This document shows positions 9,641 to 23,192 of a stretch of DNA of 64,000 nt, in pieces. A model generated the notes under the pieces. The model made no database searches and had not been told where the DNA came from. It was given only the letters and a program-made list of their open reading frames with translations. This DNA is from Penium margaritaceum (lineage: Eukaryota > Streptophyta > Zygnematophyceae > Desmidiales > Peniaceae), in the NCBI GenBank assembly GCA_023375785.1, contig SZWC01000535.1:156679-220678 (forward strand), read 5' to 3'. Numbering within the stretch: position 1 is the first letter of the stretch; each line of letters starts with the position of its first letter. The translations under genes and the position numbers were made by a program.

Positions 9641-12229
9641 GTTTGAATCTGAAGATGATCCATTGGAGATCAGCCACTGAAGATATTGAGTATGCCAGGG
9701 CCGCCACCTTTTATACTTACAACCTTAGAAAGTTGACTACCTTGGTGGTGGTCGGAGAAGCTTCCTTTGGTGCACGCTAAAGTTTCACCGTAACCGTTGT
9801 TCTTGCATCACAGCTGACCACCTGGCTTTGTAGCTACAAGCCATCACCGCGTCCGTGATCCTCAGATCTTGTGGCTTCTCACGGATTAATTATATTCGTT
9901 GATCACTGCACCCGTAATACTTGTAGATCAATGGTCCATTCAGATGAACGTGACCCGTTGATGTCTGGAACCCTGGCTTGAGGAAATTTCCTTTGTAGGG
10001 AAGTTTCCTCTCATTAGAAGATTCTTCTCCACCTTGGTTGTCTATTGGCTTATATCTGAGCCATATGGAAGCTTCCTTCTCAAAGAAGCTTCATCAGGTT
10101 CCATGATGCAACTTTGGTGTAAGGAGCTTTTGTCAAAGGCTTTGCTGCTGCTCCGTTGATGCTACCACATTATCACATGTGGTCCGTGGATTACCGTCAC
10201 CGTGAAGCTTGCACCGGAGCTCTCCACGTAGGTTGTCCACATGGCGATGAGAGAGACATGTTGAGTCATGCCTCCTGATTATCGGTGTAGGGCGGTCCCA
10301 ACTTGTCGCCCTTGCACTGTTCCATGCATCCAACTGAGTCAAATGTGGTCCCACCTGACCATCAAGCCTGTGAAGCATTGCACAAGCCTCTACTCCAGGA
10401 GGCATTTGTTGTCCTCGTGCGCATGCTTCTGCACAAGTCTCCATACATTATCTTTGAATGAATGTTTTACCGGAGAAAATGTGGGCGGTTGAAGAAGGAA
10501 ATTCTCTTCGGAGTCGCACCCGAAAAATTCACGAAAAAATATGTAAATTCTGCTTTGAGCCTCAGATTGGAGTTTCAACTACACATGGTTAAAGTATTAA
10601 CATAACGCACTTATCGCTCACTCCAACATTGACATCTACAAACTGTACATTTTCTCGCTCGCAACACTTCAATGACAATGGTAAGATCATTGTGTGGCTC
10701 CTCCTCGCCTTTTCTTAGGCCATTGTGACAAAATCACGGCGTTCGGCATAGGGCAGCACCCAAGATATGCTCTTTATACAAAGCGAAGTACATGTCATGG
10801 GCCTCGCATGGAGATAAGGGGTAAAACAAACATACGACACAAATTTATCTAAAACTAAAAGATCATAAAACACAAAGGAAAAGGCTAACCTGTTCAACAT
10901 TTTTTAACATTTAAAATGAACAAAATACCAAACGAAGCATTTCCATGTAATTAATACACAATTTGCATGCACATCCCTATTTTGTTTTGCACAGAGAACC
11001 CCCATGAACGGGCGACATTGTGTTCCACTGAGAGGAACATGGATGGTTGACATAAAGAAGGTTCATAGCACAAGATGATTGAAGGAATTGGGACAATCAA
11101 ATAATTGCTTCATTAGTAGTAATTGTACTTCAATGACGTGCCAAGACCATTAAGCACATATGCAGAACAATAGGAAGGGCAAACTTGTTTGAGGCGATGA
11201 CCTCACCAGTCGCCACCATACACGGCGACGATGTAGACATCAAGGTATGGTGAGTGCCTACTTTCAAAAGCTACCTCTAAAAATGTGACAGTCAATGATG
11301 ACCATAGGATTGATCCGCCGGTAGATCACATTAGTGCCAAGCTCCAACCTTATGGGAATGTCTTACCTACAGGCCGCCTTAACGACAAGCTGTCGGGCAG
11401 GCTTAGTTTCTCAACAACAATAAATTTCTACATTATCCTCAAAGCATGTTAGTTCAGGCATATGATCATTGAAAAATTCCAGAGAAAACAAAACCTTCAC
11501 AATGAAAGTATCGGTTCTAGCACCGCCAATGAACCATAAACAAACTGTTGGACATTATAGAAAATGTGAAAGGCACGATTTGCCTATTCGTCAACGTGAC
11601 CATCTAGCCGTTCATGCGGCTTACAACTTCCAACAACGATACCAAGTTTGAGCTTTCAATGGGTCGGGGATCGGAAAAGCTTGAATTTCAGTGACCTCTT
11701 GGTAACCCATCACATTCCATAAGTACAAAGAAGAAAACAGGATTATATGGCCAATTTATCTTAGTAGGAACCAAGATAAGGCACACTCGGGGTCCAAGGC
11801 GCTCGTGACAAGCGTAACACCGTGTCAGATGATGGAATTTTAGTTACCTGCATTGACCTCATGTGCTCCGTTCCATAAGGATATGACAATTTCGACCTCT
11901 CTCCATAAGTTTCAATAGACCTCTTGTAAACTCTATTAATGTTTTGATAGTGTTTGATTAGATTCAGATTTGGGCTGGACTTCTAGATTGACGCACCTCG
12001 ATGTTTTTAAAACCCATTGATTACTTAGCAGGGCCTCTCAAACAAGCTTCTCAGCAGTCCAATGCATTCTGTTTAGGGAATTGTGTACATCAAGGACATA
12101 CAACTTTACCCCCTTCCCTGTGCATTCCTATACTTGGATCGATGCTGGCTAAAATAGCCATCGATCTCATGGTCGACCTCGGAAAGGTTGTCATAGGGCT
12201 CTGCCTGTTTTGCAAAGAGTTGTAGCCCT
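9641..12229. other. No gene recognised
   Basis: This is A/T-richer decayed DNA with short open frames only. A word shared by 9082-9106 and 11175-11199 (AGGGCAxACTTGTxTGA) hints that remnants of an old repeat, perhaps the LTRs of the Ty3 relic to the right, are present, but I cannot define their ends. Confidence 0.3.
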
Positions 12230-14330
12230 ACAAGATTACACAATATTCTGTTACTTTTCCATGTCGGCGGTGTCCCATAACATGTTTGACTACATAATCC
12301 GCGCCCTCATTCACTTCCATCATTGGTGGTTGAGGCACATCTCTGCTCGGGAAACGCTCACTGAGGTGGCGTAAGAATTTGAGGTGGCTGATGTGGAACA
12401 CTAGATGGATTGTAATGTAACCCAGTAGTTGGAATGTTACAATTACAGGTGGTGACATCTTCTCAATCCTGGTTAGTCCAAACCACTTTTGTTTGAACTT
12501 CGCACAGTCATATCCTTGGAAGTAGACACGATGTGATGATGTTGTGCGCGGAGGTAAGGAGGACATAATCACTAACATGCAAGGTAGAGGTGATTTGATG
12601 CTCATTCGCTACTAACTTCATTCCTGTCTACGTCAATAAGGGCGTCTGGTAGGTATCACCTTGGACTCTCTAAAATTATTCTCATATTATGCCAATGATT
12701 GTTATCCCTTGATCTTTCAATTTGATTTTAATGTTTTACAGGGTGATCGAATTGGATACTTTGTTTCATTCATTGAATTTTTTGGAATACAAAAATAACT
12801 CCTTCAAAGAATGGTCGAATTCTCGGGTTCATCTAACAAGTCTATCCCGAACTTATTGTGAGCTGTCTAAAAATATGAGTGGTCGATCGCGTAGAATGAT
12901 TAGTGTTCAGGTTACCTCGACAGGATTTCGGGTTTTGGTGAGCCAGATTTTGGTACTTTGATCCCAAAAAGTGTGTGCTCAAGACACGTTAGAAGCGCGC
13001 ACGACAGAAGCTTAACACAATTTATTTGCACGGCACCAACATTTAGGAACAAAGAAGACGTGAGCACGACCAGTCGTCGAATTCAAGGATCCAAATTTTC
13101 ATGAATTCGATGAAATAGGAACACCAAAATATTGCAAAACACAAAAATCTCGTCTAATTCATGGAACAAATAATTAGGACAAATGAAAACTCTGGATTCG
13201 TAGTTGGGGGGTATGTTGCTAAAACACTACAAACAAGTCGGGTTGGCGGTAGTTTATCCTAAACCACCTCAAAAAGGTTTTTTGTTGCTATAGAGGTTAC
13301 GAAGTTGTATGCGTGCTTGACAATCAACAGCTTGACCCCTCGATTAGCTTACAAAGAATTTGAAACAGTTGTTTGAGCGTCTTAGTGGTGTGCTTAGCTA
13401 GCATGTCAGCATGGGGATGTATAATCGATTGACGAAACTACCATTGAAAGTCATTAGCCCTCGCCACAATCTTTCGGTGAAGATTTATCCCAGTCACTAG
13501 TGATGGAAGAGGGAAATTTAGACGAAGAGGTTTAGGAATAGGTATATTTGTTCCTCATATGTGACCATGGTTGTGGCAATGAAGTGAAACATCTTCAAAT
13601 AACCAATGGGCCACAAGTATTACGTAAAATCCCTAGGGAAAACACGTGCAAAATCCATGAAAACATCCGATATTGGTTCTTTTGGTACTGGTAGCGGTTG
13701 AAGCAGTCCTTGGAGTGCAGTTCATCGCGACTTATGGCATCGACACATGATGTAAGTTTTGTAGATGTTATTTACATCAGGTTGCATCTTGTCGCTGGAG
13801 TAGTGCTTCACAAATTTCTTCAGTGACTTCGCCAAAGAGTCCACCTGGATGGGTGTCATGACACCCCTCCAATAGAATGTCTCAACATTTGTCGCTAGGT
13901 GGCATGAGGATCTAGCAAGCTAATCATGGTCGTTAGTACGGGTCGTTGAACCAGAATTTGGTTTGGGTGTATCCATTAAACTATTCGTAACCTTTTAAAA
14001 GGAGACACACAATTTACGGGCTTTGTTCGATGAGTAACTAACGATTTTGGTCATCAAAGCTAGTTGTGAACTTGGATCATCCGCCGGATATGTTTTCTAG
14101 ATGGGTGCTTGATGTCGCAGTCAATTTTTTTTCACTAGCTCAAATTGAGTAGAGTCTTGAGATAAATTAGTGTGTTGTGGTCCATATAGATGACACACCG
14201 TCAGCATCTAGATGGCACTGCTATGTCTTAAATGCATGCACGATTGCCAATATTTCTTTCTCATGCAGTGTGTTTTTTGCTATGGTCCACGTACATTGTT
14301 TCACCTATATACAACATTTCTGACCAGTCA
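12230..14330 (-). pseudogene. Decayed Ty3/gypsy pol (RNase H, integrase, chromodomain-side end)
   Basis: Reading the minus strand: an RNase H motif HEKEILAIVHAFK with a following TDH-like site lies at about 14170-14265. An integrase remnant corresponding to the HPQTDGQTERxNQTxEQLL motif reads HPHADMLAKHTTKTLKQLF near 13360-13430. The integrase C-terminus and chromodomain start (KWFGLTRIEKM..., YVVKHVMGHRRHGK) lie at 12240-12500. Stops and frameshifts are frequent. The order matches Ty3/gypsy chromoviruses, but the relic is far more diverged than the two Ty3 elements further right and is not the same copy. Its LTRs were not recognised. Confidence 0.7.
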
Positions 14331-16318
14331 CCCCTAAAAAATACACTATCGTTACCATGTACAGTACAAGTGCACATGCATAAGAAGGTGGCAAAAAAGT
14401 TCAAATAATTTATGGAAAAAGCCTTTCACAATCCACGTCAGGAATAGATTTAAAATATCATGTGCTTTGAATGCATTACGAAGTTTCAAGAAAGTCGCAT
14501 TGAAACATGAAAACTATAGAAGTAGCTTCTACACAACTTATCAGATTGAAAGAAACGATTCTCATAATTTGTGCTCAAAGACAAAAATATCACGTTTTTC
14601 TTTTCTCTACGATACCGAAAAGAGGAATAAATGTGTATGTTACGTAACAGCAAATGCCAGTATTTTTCTCGGCACCATGTTCAAATATACTCGCGCGACA
14701 GCAAGATGTAATCGAATGCAACATTTCAACTATAGCCTGCTGTAAGTATATTTTAAGTAAATAGGGATCTGTTCAGTTCATTGACTTTAACATTATTTTT
14801 GTTACAAATGTTTACATTCAACAGTCACACGCATCGATAGACACTCTTTGAGCATGTACATGCACGCATTATGATGTCGAGTTGTCAAAGGAACTGATAA
14901 GAAGGCCCAACAACACATGTCAACTGTTAAGAATGTACAATTTAGTGATGGAAAAAATTCACATCGCAATGGAGAGGATGTCATAGACCAAGTCAAATTG
15001 ATATTGGAAACTACTTCTAGACCACCGGTTGCAACGAGAGATTTTCACATCTAGTGCATGCGGTCAACATTTCCTATAGTTCATGTGGCATTAGCTTGGG
15101 AAGATGGAAATTTTCTTGCAAAGAAAACATCTCTTATGCGATCCCTTCCTAATTAGCTGGTCTTGGTTTCTGAAACTTGAATACATGATATTGAACCATC
15201 CAAATGGACATCGATCAATGAGTGTCGTCGTGGTTTCAGGCAGTGTTCACCAGTGAGCAATTGTCGCGCGAATTGCACACTTCACTGAATTCATCGACCA
15301 ATAAATTGGTCCAATACATTCTTCGCTTGGAGGGGGGTTGTCGGGGACAAAATATAGGTGCCATCAATAGCAGAGCCCCCCTCCCCCAGCAAATGTTAAT
15401 GTGGTGAATGTATCTAGCAGTGTATCAGGAGGCTCCCATCGTAAGTTCACAAATGGATCTCGTAGACATAAATTACTTGGAAAAAAACTTTAATGTAAAC
15501 GTACGTGTGTGCTTTTAGATCACCATATACATGTGACGATACAGTACCCGTGTTTTGTAAGGATGGTGAAAGGGGGGGAGGAGGTGCTTGTTGCTCGTAT
15601 TTTTTATCATGCCACACGATCATATGCGTTTTCGTACGAGTGTTGTTTGCCTTAGAAAAATTACCACAAATAGGAACATAAACAACATATGCGTATTTGC
15701 TTTAAGTTTGCATTGTCAACTTGAACAATCTTTGTCCATCCATATAGACTCATCGTTGGACAAAACAAGCACGAATGTTCATTTTGTAGTGTTCACCAGT
15801 GTACAAGTTTCTCTCATTTCTCATACTTCACAAAATTCACATCCCGATATAGTCGCCTAATACACACTTACTGTTTGGAGGGGGGTCCGGACATGAGGAT
15901 TGATGTCTGTTGAGCCACCTCCCCCCTCCCAAAGCCAAAAGTGTACGAGGTGGATGTATGTGGATGTGAATACGAGGGGGGTGAACAACGATACACAAAT
16001 GTATTTGATTGAGAGAGGTTGCAAAAGAAACGACACATCGTTGTTTTTGCGCATGCATCTTTGAACTTGTTGAAAACGCCTCGGGATACACTATACGATA
16101 CACCCACCTAATACAACACGGGGGAGGGAGGGAGGGTGGAGGCGGGGCCTAAACTTTGCTTGGTATAGCAAATGCACAAATATCATAATAGACTCGCAAC
16201 AAGCGCGAGTGACATCGGAATACACAGTTGAACAACTTTGCCAATAATTTAGAATGACCTCAAATGGACTTTCTTGTTTTGGTTATCTTCTTTGTAATAA
16301 TTCTACAATGTTTTTCAT
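14331..16318. other. No gene recognised
   Basis: A/T-rich sequence with short random open frames. G-runs at about 15300-15380 and 15870-16140 are the only compositional feature. Nothing matches a recognisable domain or RNA. Confidence 0.3.
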
Positions 16319-16576
16319 TCATTGTACTCCAGTAATTTGGATGTTACATGCATAAAATTTAAACATCAACAAAAGTATTCTTCTATGCACCTTACTTTCA
16401 TTGAAGCTTCTGTCTTTTGCATACTCCGATACTCTCTTTGAACAGTGTAACGTGATTAACCATACCTCATATATGACCAGTTGTTCTCTACCACCATTGA
16501 CTAGAAGGAGAACGGCTCCTATTGCTTTATTAGATGCATCAATGGCCATGATATAGGCCACTTTAGGATGCCTCAT
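16319..16576 (-). pseudogene. Ty3-type RNase H relic
   Basis: The minus-strand frame contains VAYIMAIDASNKAIGAVLL, which resembles the ATDASxxAIGAVL catalytic stretch of Ty3/gypsy RNase H. A poorly preserved continuation follows with no HEKE motif. It is isolated, without recognisable neighbouring pol domains or LTRs, and differs from both Ty3 elements in this window. Confidence 0.5.
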
Positions 16577-16689
16577 GAGAAATTGTTTCTCATACTGAAC
16601 GCTTCTTGCTCACTATCTCTCCAAATATATGGTAGGCTATGTTGCTTCTTGCTTTGCTGCCAGTGGTCTCTCTCTTTTGGGTCATGAGC

Positions 16690-17606
16690 CCACTATCGTT
16701 AGGGAGGCTCATGAGGCCATAGTCTCATCTCTCTAGGAGACGTCGATGTAGGAGGTGTTGAGGGCCATGCGGGAGCATGGAGTGTACGAACTAGTCGAGT
16801 TGTCATCCGGTCGCAATGTTGTCTTAGCATATTGGGTCTTTCCACACAAGTTGAAGCCAAACAATGTTGTCGATCATTACAAGGCACATCACATAATCAA
16901 GGGTTTGTAAAAAATCCCTTGCATGGACTTTGACGAGACGTTTGTACCCGTTGGGAGCTATACCACTTCTTGTGCTCTTCTTAGTTTGGTGGCACACCAC
17001 GACTCGGAGCTTGTGCTGATGGATGTGAACAATGCTTTCTTGCATGGTACCTTGCTTGGGGATATGCACATGGTCCAGCCACCTGATCTCTCGATGTCAC
17101 CAACAAGGGTTGGTGCTTGCGCAAAGCTTTGTATGGATTGAATCTGTTGCCTCGATGTTGGAACCTGGAGATTATCGCCACATTTGAGAGGGATGAGTAC
17201 GGACGCAGTTGGTTGAACCTGCTTTGTTCCTTAGTCCTCCATCATCCCTCTTATTTTTGTTCTTGTCTATGTTGATGATCTGCTCATTGCCTCCTGACTC
17301 CCTTTGTTGTGCAGTCGGTGAAGTCTCCGTTACAGTCTGTCTACAAGATGAAGGATCCTAATCCTGCTCGAGTGTTGGTATTGAGCTTGAAAGGGTCCGT
17401 CCTAATCGAACATTGCATGTGCATCAGGTCGCCTAAAATTGCAGTGTTGGTGAGATTTTTGCTTCCTTGCTTGCAATGACTCCATCGGTCACCACACTGA
17501 TGACCCCAGCTGGTCAGAAGCTTCTAAAAACACCTGATCTGACTCAGCTTGGGAGAGAAATCAATGTCATCGGCTATCTTCGTGACAATGGCTCCTTGAC
17601 ATATCT
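16690..17606 (+). pseudogene. Copia D relic, left part: reverse transcriptase
   Basis: The plus-strand frames read REHGVYELVELSSGR, then DFDETFVPVGSYTTSCALL, LMDVNNAFLHG and, near 17262, the active-site VYVDDLLIAS, all typical of Ty1/copia reverse transcriptase. Several stops and frameshifts show decay. The linker before the YLRLIGSLMYLATT motif is cut at 17606, where Ty3-1 begins with its TATCT target copy; the reading continues at 24118. Confidence 0.85.
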
Positions 17607-18531
17607 TGTGAACCGAGGGGCGCCCGGCGTGACGGTCACACGCCGAGCCCTTGGGAAGAACCTCCCAACCCTCGACCCCTTGGTGTGTGGGCCAACCCTT
17701 GAGATGTCGCACGACCCTCTCCTAGCAGCAAGACCGCTGCTAGTGATCGAGGTTCCCGCCGTGCGACTCTCCCGGCGGCGTTTGCACCAAGGTGCGCTGC
17801 GGAAGACTTGTAGGATCGAATGGACGTGTGCGAGGTAATGCTTGGAACACAAGGAGAGTTGAGCAAGGAATGAATCCTTAGACTTGATAGATCAGTACAA
17901 GGAAATGTACAAAGTCTCTGGGTAAGATTGGCATGCCTAGAACAACCCCTAGGCTTCCTTATGTACCAGCCCCTATGAGCCAGCCGAAATCTACTCAGCG
18001 CCTCGAATCCCTCTATCGAGGCGCAATCATGAAAATAACACATGCATCATGTAGTACGCGTCACGAGCTTTCCAACGCACCAAAGAACGCCTCAATCCGT
18101 AAAGAAGCGGCTAAGTTATGGCCGTTTGAGTGCTCCACGCGTGACGGCCGCTGGCAGCACCGCCAGCGGTGGTCACGGCCGCCCGAAGCGCCCTTGCTTG
18201 CGAATGCAGCTCCAGCCGCCATCCCGAATCGCCCATGGACCCCAATGAACCTTGTCTCATTGGCTAAGCGTCCATCCAGGGGCGCTTCGGCTGCAGTGGG
18301 CGAGAAAGTCGCTCCGCCGTGCTCAGGGTCGAACCGGTACATCTCTTGTTTTCTGGAGGTGCGCCTCCCACCTTTGCACGGCCGTATCTTTCTCGTCCCT
18401 GCACCGAATGACCCGGTTCTTAGGTCGATTTCGCACGGTTTTTCACGTAGAATACAATGGGAGCATCAAAGCATGCATCTGACTTCAGCATGATGACGTA
18501 ATCACCGCCTCGACCGGCGGCTCCCATAACA
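17607..18531 (-). repeat. Ty3-1 3' LTR (left)
   Basis: 925 bp, the same length as the right LTR. It begins at the TATCT target copy on the left; on its right a C-run (polypurine tract on the minus strand) marks the internal side, so this is the 3' LTR of a minus-strand element. Confidence 0.95.
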
Positions 18532-18549
18532 TCACCCCCCCCCTCCGAG
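18532..18549 (-). other. Ty3-1 polypurine tract
   Basis: On the minus strand a GAGGGGGGGGG run followed by TGA directly abuts the 3' LTR start TGTTATG. This is the expected plus-strand DNA priming site. The run has 9 G here and 7 in Ty3-2. Confidence 0.8.
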
Positions 18550-21500
18550 GGCGCACCGTCCCGGTGCGCTCCTGGTACGCTCGGAGGACCGTGTTGACAG
18601 CACCGCCCCTGTGGAAATCGGCTTCGGGGACCCAGCAGTTGTGCTCAGGCCCATAGCCGAGCCATTGCACCAGGTACTACCACCCGTTACCGCGCCGACG
18701 GTGCCCGAGTATCTTCTCCACCACATACTCCTCTTCCCCCTCCACCAAGACCGGTGGGGGAGGGGTCTGTCCCCGCGCCGCGAACTGTGCATCCGGCTCC
18801 TTGTAGGCCTTGAGAAGAGAAGCGTGGAACACGGGATGGATCCCATAGTGGTCCGGCAGCTCCAACTCGTAGCTCACCGCGGACCGCTTCTCCTTGACCG
18901 GAAAAGGGCCCACCCACCGGGGCTTGAGCTTGTCGCTGCCCACCCCCGCCAGCTGCAGGTTCCGCGAGCTCAGCAGCACCTGTTGTCCCACCGAGAACTG
19001 CTCGGTTTTCCGGTGCTTGTCCGCTTGCCGCTTCATCTGCTGCTGTGCCTTGTGTAGCGCCTCGCGTACACCGTGCTACACCTCTGTGAAGTCACTTGTA
19101 AACTGCTGCACCGCGGGTAGGTCCGACCCTGTTGCCATGTCTGAGGGACATGCAGGCTGCACCCCATACACTACCTCAAAGGGAGACCGTCCCGTAGAGG
19201 CATGCACTGCTGAGTTGTAGGCAAACTCAGCCACCGGGAGCTTGCATTCCCATCCCTCGCCATCCGGCTCCAAGATCCCCCGTAGTAGCTGCTCCATGGT
19301 CTGATTGGTGCGCTCAGTTTGGCCATCCGTTTGGGGATGATAGGCCGACGAAAGAGCCACACGGGTGCCCAGCTTCTTGAAGAGTTCCTCCCAAAACTGG
19401 GAGGTGAAGCGCGGGTCGCGGTCCGAGACCATGCACTTTGGCACCCCGTGCAGTTTGATGACGTGTTGCAAGAGGAGTTGAGCCGTCTCCGTTGCCGTGA
19501 CCTTCTCCGCACATGGAATAAAGTGCGCCATTTTGCTGAACCGGTCCACCACCACCAGCACCATGGTGTTGCCCGTTGCATTCCGTGGAAGACCCCCCAC
19601 AAAATCAAGTGAGATGTCCGTCCACGGACGTTCCGGCACCGGTAGCGGCTGCAGCTCCCCTGGCGCCCGTGCCCTCCGCGACTTGATTCGTTGGCACGTG
19701 TCACAGCTGCTCACGTACTCGTTGCAATCTGCTCCCATCGTCGCCCACCAATATTGGCGCGCAAGCGTCTTGAAGGTCTTGTCGTGGCCAAAATGACCAC
19801 TATAGTGCGAGTCGTGCGCCTCCTCCAGCAACGCCTGTCGCAAAGACGCACTTCGCGGCACCACAATCTGGTTCCCCTTCTCCCGCCGCCAATACTGGCC
19901 GTCCCACTTGCATCCCTTCACCGTACTCCCGGCAAAGTCCTCGTCCTCCGCATACCCGTGTGCAAACAGGCTGCGGATGATTGGAGATCCCGCGAGCACC
20001 GTGATCGCATGCACGCCCATGTCCGGGCGACGCAAAAGCGGGTCCGCTGGGTTGATCCTCCCTGGTTTGTACTGGATCTCGTAGTCGAAGCCACCCTCCA
20101 GTAGCTCCATCCACCGTGCTTGATGACGACTCAGGTTCGGCTGCGACTTGAGGTACTTGATCGCGTAGTGGTCCGTGTGCACCACACACCGACGGGCGTC
20201 AAGGTAGCACCTCCATTGCTTGAAGGCCTGGACCACCGCGAGCATCTCCTTCTCATGGATCGGGTAGTTTAGCTCAGTCCCTTTCAGCTTCTTGGAGTAG
20301 TACGCGATGGACTGCAACCCCTTCCCTTGGTCCTGCATCAGCACCCCGCCGATCGCATAGTCGCTTGCGTCCGTTGCCAACACGTACTCCTTGCTCGTGT
20401 CCGGATGCACCAATACCGGGGCTTGGCACATGGCAGCCTTCATTGCACCGAAGGCTTGCCCCTCATTCGCACCCCACTTCCATTGGCGTCCCTTCTTGAG
20501 CAAGTCTGTCAAGGGTGCTCCCATTGCCGCGTGCCCCCAGATAAACCTCCGGTAGTAGTTCGTTAAACCCAGAAAAACCTGGATGTCACGCACGCACGCC
20601 GGCTCTGGCCACTCCTTCACTGCTTCCACCTTTTTTGGGTCCATGCGGATTCTCCTCCCGCTGACAATGTGCCCGAGGAACTCCACCTCCTGCTTGGCGA
20701 ATTCACACTTGCTGAGCTTGGCAAATAGTTACTCCTTTCTCAGCACTTCCATCACCGTCCGCAGGTGCTCTTGATGCTCCTCCATCGTCCGCGAGTAGAC
20801 AAGGATGTCGTCGAGGAAGACGACCACAAACTGGTCCAAGTAGGGGTGGAACACCGGTTCATCAACGCCATGAACGTAGCAGGAGCATTCGTTAGCCCAA
20901 AAGGCATCACGAGATACTCAAAATGTCCATAGCGCGTCCGAAACACGGTTTTTTCCACATCCTCCTCCGCAATGCGGATTTGGTGATACCCCGACCTTAG
21001 GTCCAGTTTGCTGAAGACACGCGCGCCTCGAAGCTGGTCGAACAACTCCTCGGCCCGTGGCAACGGGTAGCGATTCTTCACCGTGATGTTGTTGAGCGCC
21101 CGGTAGTCCACGCACATCCGCAGCTCTCCTGATTTCTTCTTGACGAACAGCACCGGCGCAGCGTACGGAGACACCGACGGCCGAATGAAGCCTTGGTCCA
21201 CCAACTCCCCCAACTGCTTCTTGAGCTCCGCAAGCTCCGCGTCGCTCATGCGGTTGTAAGACCACACCGTTGGTGACGACCCTGACACCAACTCAATTTT
21301 GTGGTCAATGTCGCGTTGTGGTGGCAGCCCCTTCGGTAACTCCTCCGGAAAAACGTCCCCGAACTCCTTGAGCACCTCCCAAACACCGGGAGGCAACTCT
21401 GGAGCTCCTGCGCCTTCCCCCGGCTGCCCCCCTGCTGCTTCGACCACTGCAATCTGCTGCTCTGCTGCTTGTTGTGGACGCACCCATGCCAAGTAAACCT

Positions 21501-22131
21501 GGCCACCCTTGCGTTCGCACCGCTTGAGCTGCTGCAAGTTGAAGACGCGCAGCTGCTTTCCCGCTTCCGCCACTTCCGACTCCTTCCTCTCACCCCGCCA
21601 CAAAGGCAAAGTGATATTTTTCCCGCCCGCCTTCACGACCACCCGGTTGCACCTCCAATCCACCTCCGGATTCCAAGCGTGCAACCAATCCCGGCCGATC
21701 AAATAGTCGTACTCATCCATAGGGCAAGTGTGGAACTCCATGTCACACACCAACTCACCCATACGGACTTTGTGCTTGACGAGAGGCCTGCCGCACTACA
21801 CCACTCCGGACACCTGCCGCGCCTTGGCCGACGTCCCCGGCTGCCGTGCAAGTTCCAACCTCGTCGCCAACCTGTCGTTGAAGAAGCTATGGCTTGCGCC
21901 GCCGTCTAGCAGCCCACGTAGCTACCTCCGACCCTTGAAACTCCCCTCCGGAATCTCAAGAACCAGCTCCAGGATGATCCCTGGAAACTGCCGGGTCTCA
22001 CCTTCATTCCGCAACAACACTTGAGGCAGCTCCTTAATCGGCAAAAGCCTTTCAGGGCTGGTGGTGTCCCTTGCGGACGAAAGACTTGCAGCAGTAGGTT
22101 GTCCCCTCCTCACTGCTGCTGCCCGTTTCCC
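18550..22131 (-). pseudogene. Ty3-1 pol: protease, RT, RNase H, integrase, chromodomain (broken)
   Basis: Domains in order on the minus strand: an aspartic protease with [11 protein letters not shown] (DGG where DSG is usual; near 21890); RT with [18 protein letters not shown], where a 1-nt deletion near 20853 shifts frame before the catalytic FLDD motif; RNase H (ATDASDYAIGGVL, HEKEMLAVV, TDHYAIKYL); an HHCC zinc region and DDE integrase (DISLDFVGGLP, HPQTDGQTERTNQTMEQLL); and a chromodomain (YVVEKILGHRRRGN...WLGYGPEHNCWVPE). Comparison with Ty3-2 shows stops at about 21921, 21795, 20729, 19076 and 18677; the last is CAG to TAG. The frame runs on past the polypurine tract into the LTR. Pol lies -1 relative to gag. 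Confidence 0.9.
22088..22131 (-). promoter_or_regulatory. Ty3-1 programmed -1 frameshift signal
   Basis: The minus strand carries G-GGA-AAC in the gag frame (22125-22131), a 5-base spacer, then an 8-bp hairpin: GCAGCAGT (22112-22119) with ACTGCTGC (22088-22095). Slipping -1 on the heptamer enters the pol frame exactly, and the gag stop (22110-22112) lies just downstream. Every element is conserved in Ty3-2. Confidence 0.7.
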
Positions 22132-23084
22132 TGCTGTGCCTTGCGCTTGGGGCAATCCCGCTTGCGATGACCCTCCTCACCACAAGCCCAACACTTGCCT
22201 CTCGGTCCTTGCTGTCCGCCCGCGCCCCGCTATCCGGCTTGGATTGCATCCATCTCCATGGGCACAGCCTGACCCAGCTGCTCCACCCGTGGTTGTGTTG
22301 CATAGCTGGTCCGGCACGCATTGTAGCTTACCGCGTCTATGCGCTCCGCCGTCGAGACCAACTCCGCAAAGGTCCGCAACCCGAGCACCGCGAGTTCACG
22401 TTGGACGTGCGGCTTCAGGCTGTCATGGTAGCGGTCGTACGCCTCCGCGTCCGAGAGGTCGTCAATCTGTGCCGCCAAGGCCATGAAGCATGTAGTGTAT
22501 TCCTGGACCGATCCGCCTTGCTTGACGTGCTTGATCTTGTCACGTACGACTCGGCTGCCGTTGAGGAGGTCGAAACGCGCCTGGAGCATCGTCTCGAATT
22601 GCTCCCACGTCTCTGGCTTCTCCGTCAACGCCCGCACACCGAGCTGCACTTCCCGCCCCAGCGGTAGACCTAGCAACGGCTGAAGCCGTGGCCCGGCCCC
22701 CAGCCCATCCGGCAACCCAGCGGCGTTCCGCCGGCACAATGCCGACCACCACTGCAGCGCCATTCCCCGGAGTATCGTAGGCGCATACTCCAGTCTTGTA
22801 GCATCTTCTCCCACGGGAACGCCCAACGCCGTGAAGTATGAGTTCACCATGAAGAGCCACTCCCTTGCACTGCCCTTGCCGGTGTAGAACTCCGGCTCCT
22901 TTGGCTTGGGCCGCCGAAAGGCAGGTGCGGATGCCAATGCGACACCCCCCAACGCACTGCTCCCTTGGCCGACGTACCTCGCCTCAACCTCCGCACGCAG
23001 CTACTGGTTCTCTTGACGCAACTCGTCAAGAGCATGCCGGATCTCCTTCATGAGGTAGGCCTGGTCGTATGCCGCTGCCGCCAT
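22110..23084 (-). pseudogene. Ty3-1 gag (two premature stops)
   Basis: The start ATG at 23084 opens MAAAAYDQAYLMKEIRHAL, followed by a Gln/Glu coiled coil. The retrotransposon gag domain (EFYTGKGSAREWLFMVNSYF, MALQWWSALC) and a CCHC knuckle (C-x2-C-x4-H-x4-[15 protein letters not shown]) end at the stop at 22110. Two internal TAG codons, at 23001-23003 and 22230-22232, replace CAG codons, the first by comparison with the CAGCAG in Ty3-2. The gag would supply the particle shell and RNA packaging. Confidence 0.85.
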
Positions 23085-23178
23085 GTTCCGGTTGTGACGA
23101 AAAAATCCTGGCCAAACGCAGTTGTGGCAGATCTGCTGCCTCCCTTGGGTCCGCGCAAAGCCGAGCGAACGTCCACGT

Positions 23179-23190
23179 GCTCTGATACCA
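23179..23190 (-). other. Ty3-1 primer-binding site (initiator tRNA-Met)
   Basis: The minus strand reads TGGTATCAGAGC two bases inside the 5' LTR, complementary to the 3' end of initiator tRNA-Met, the commonest primer of plant LTR retrotransposons. Confidence 0.85.
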
Positions 23191-23192
23191 AA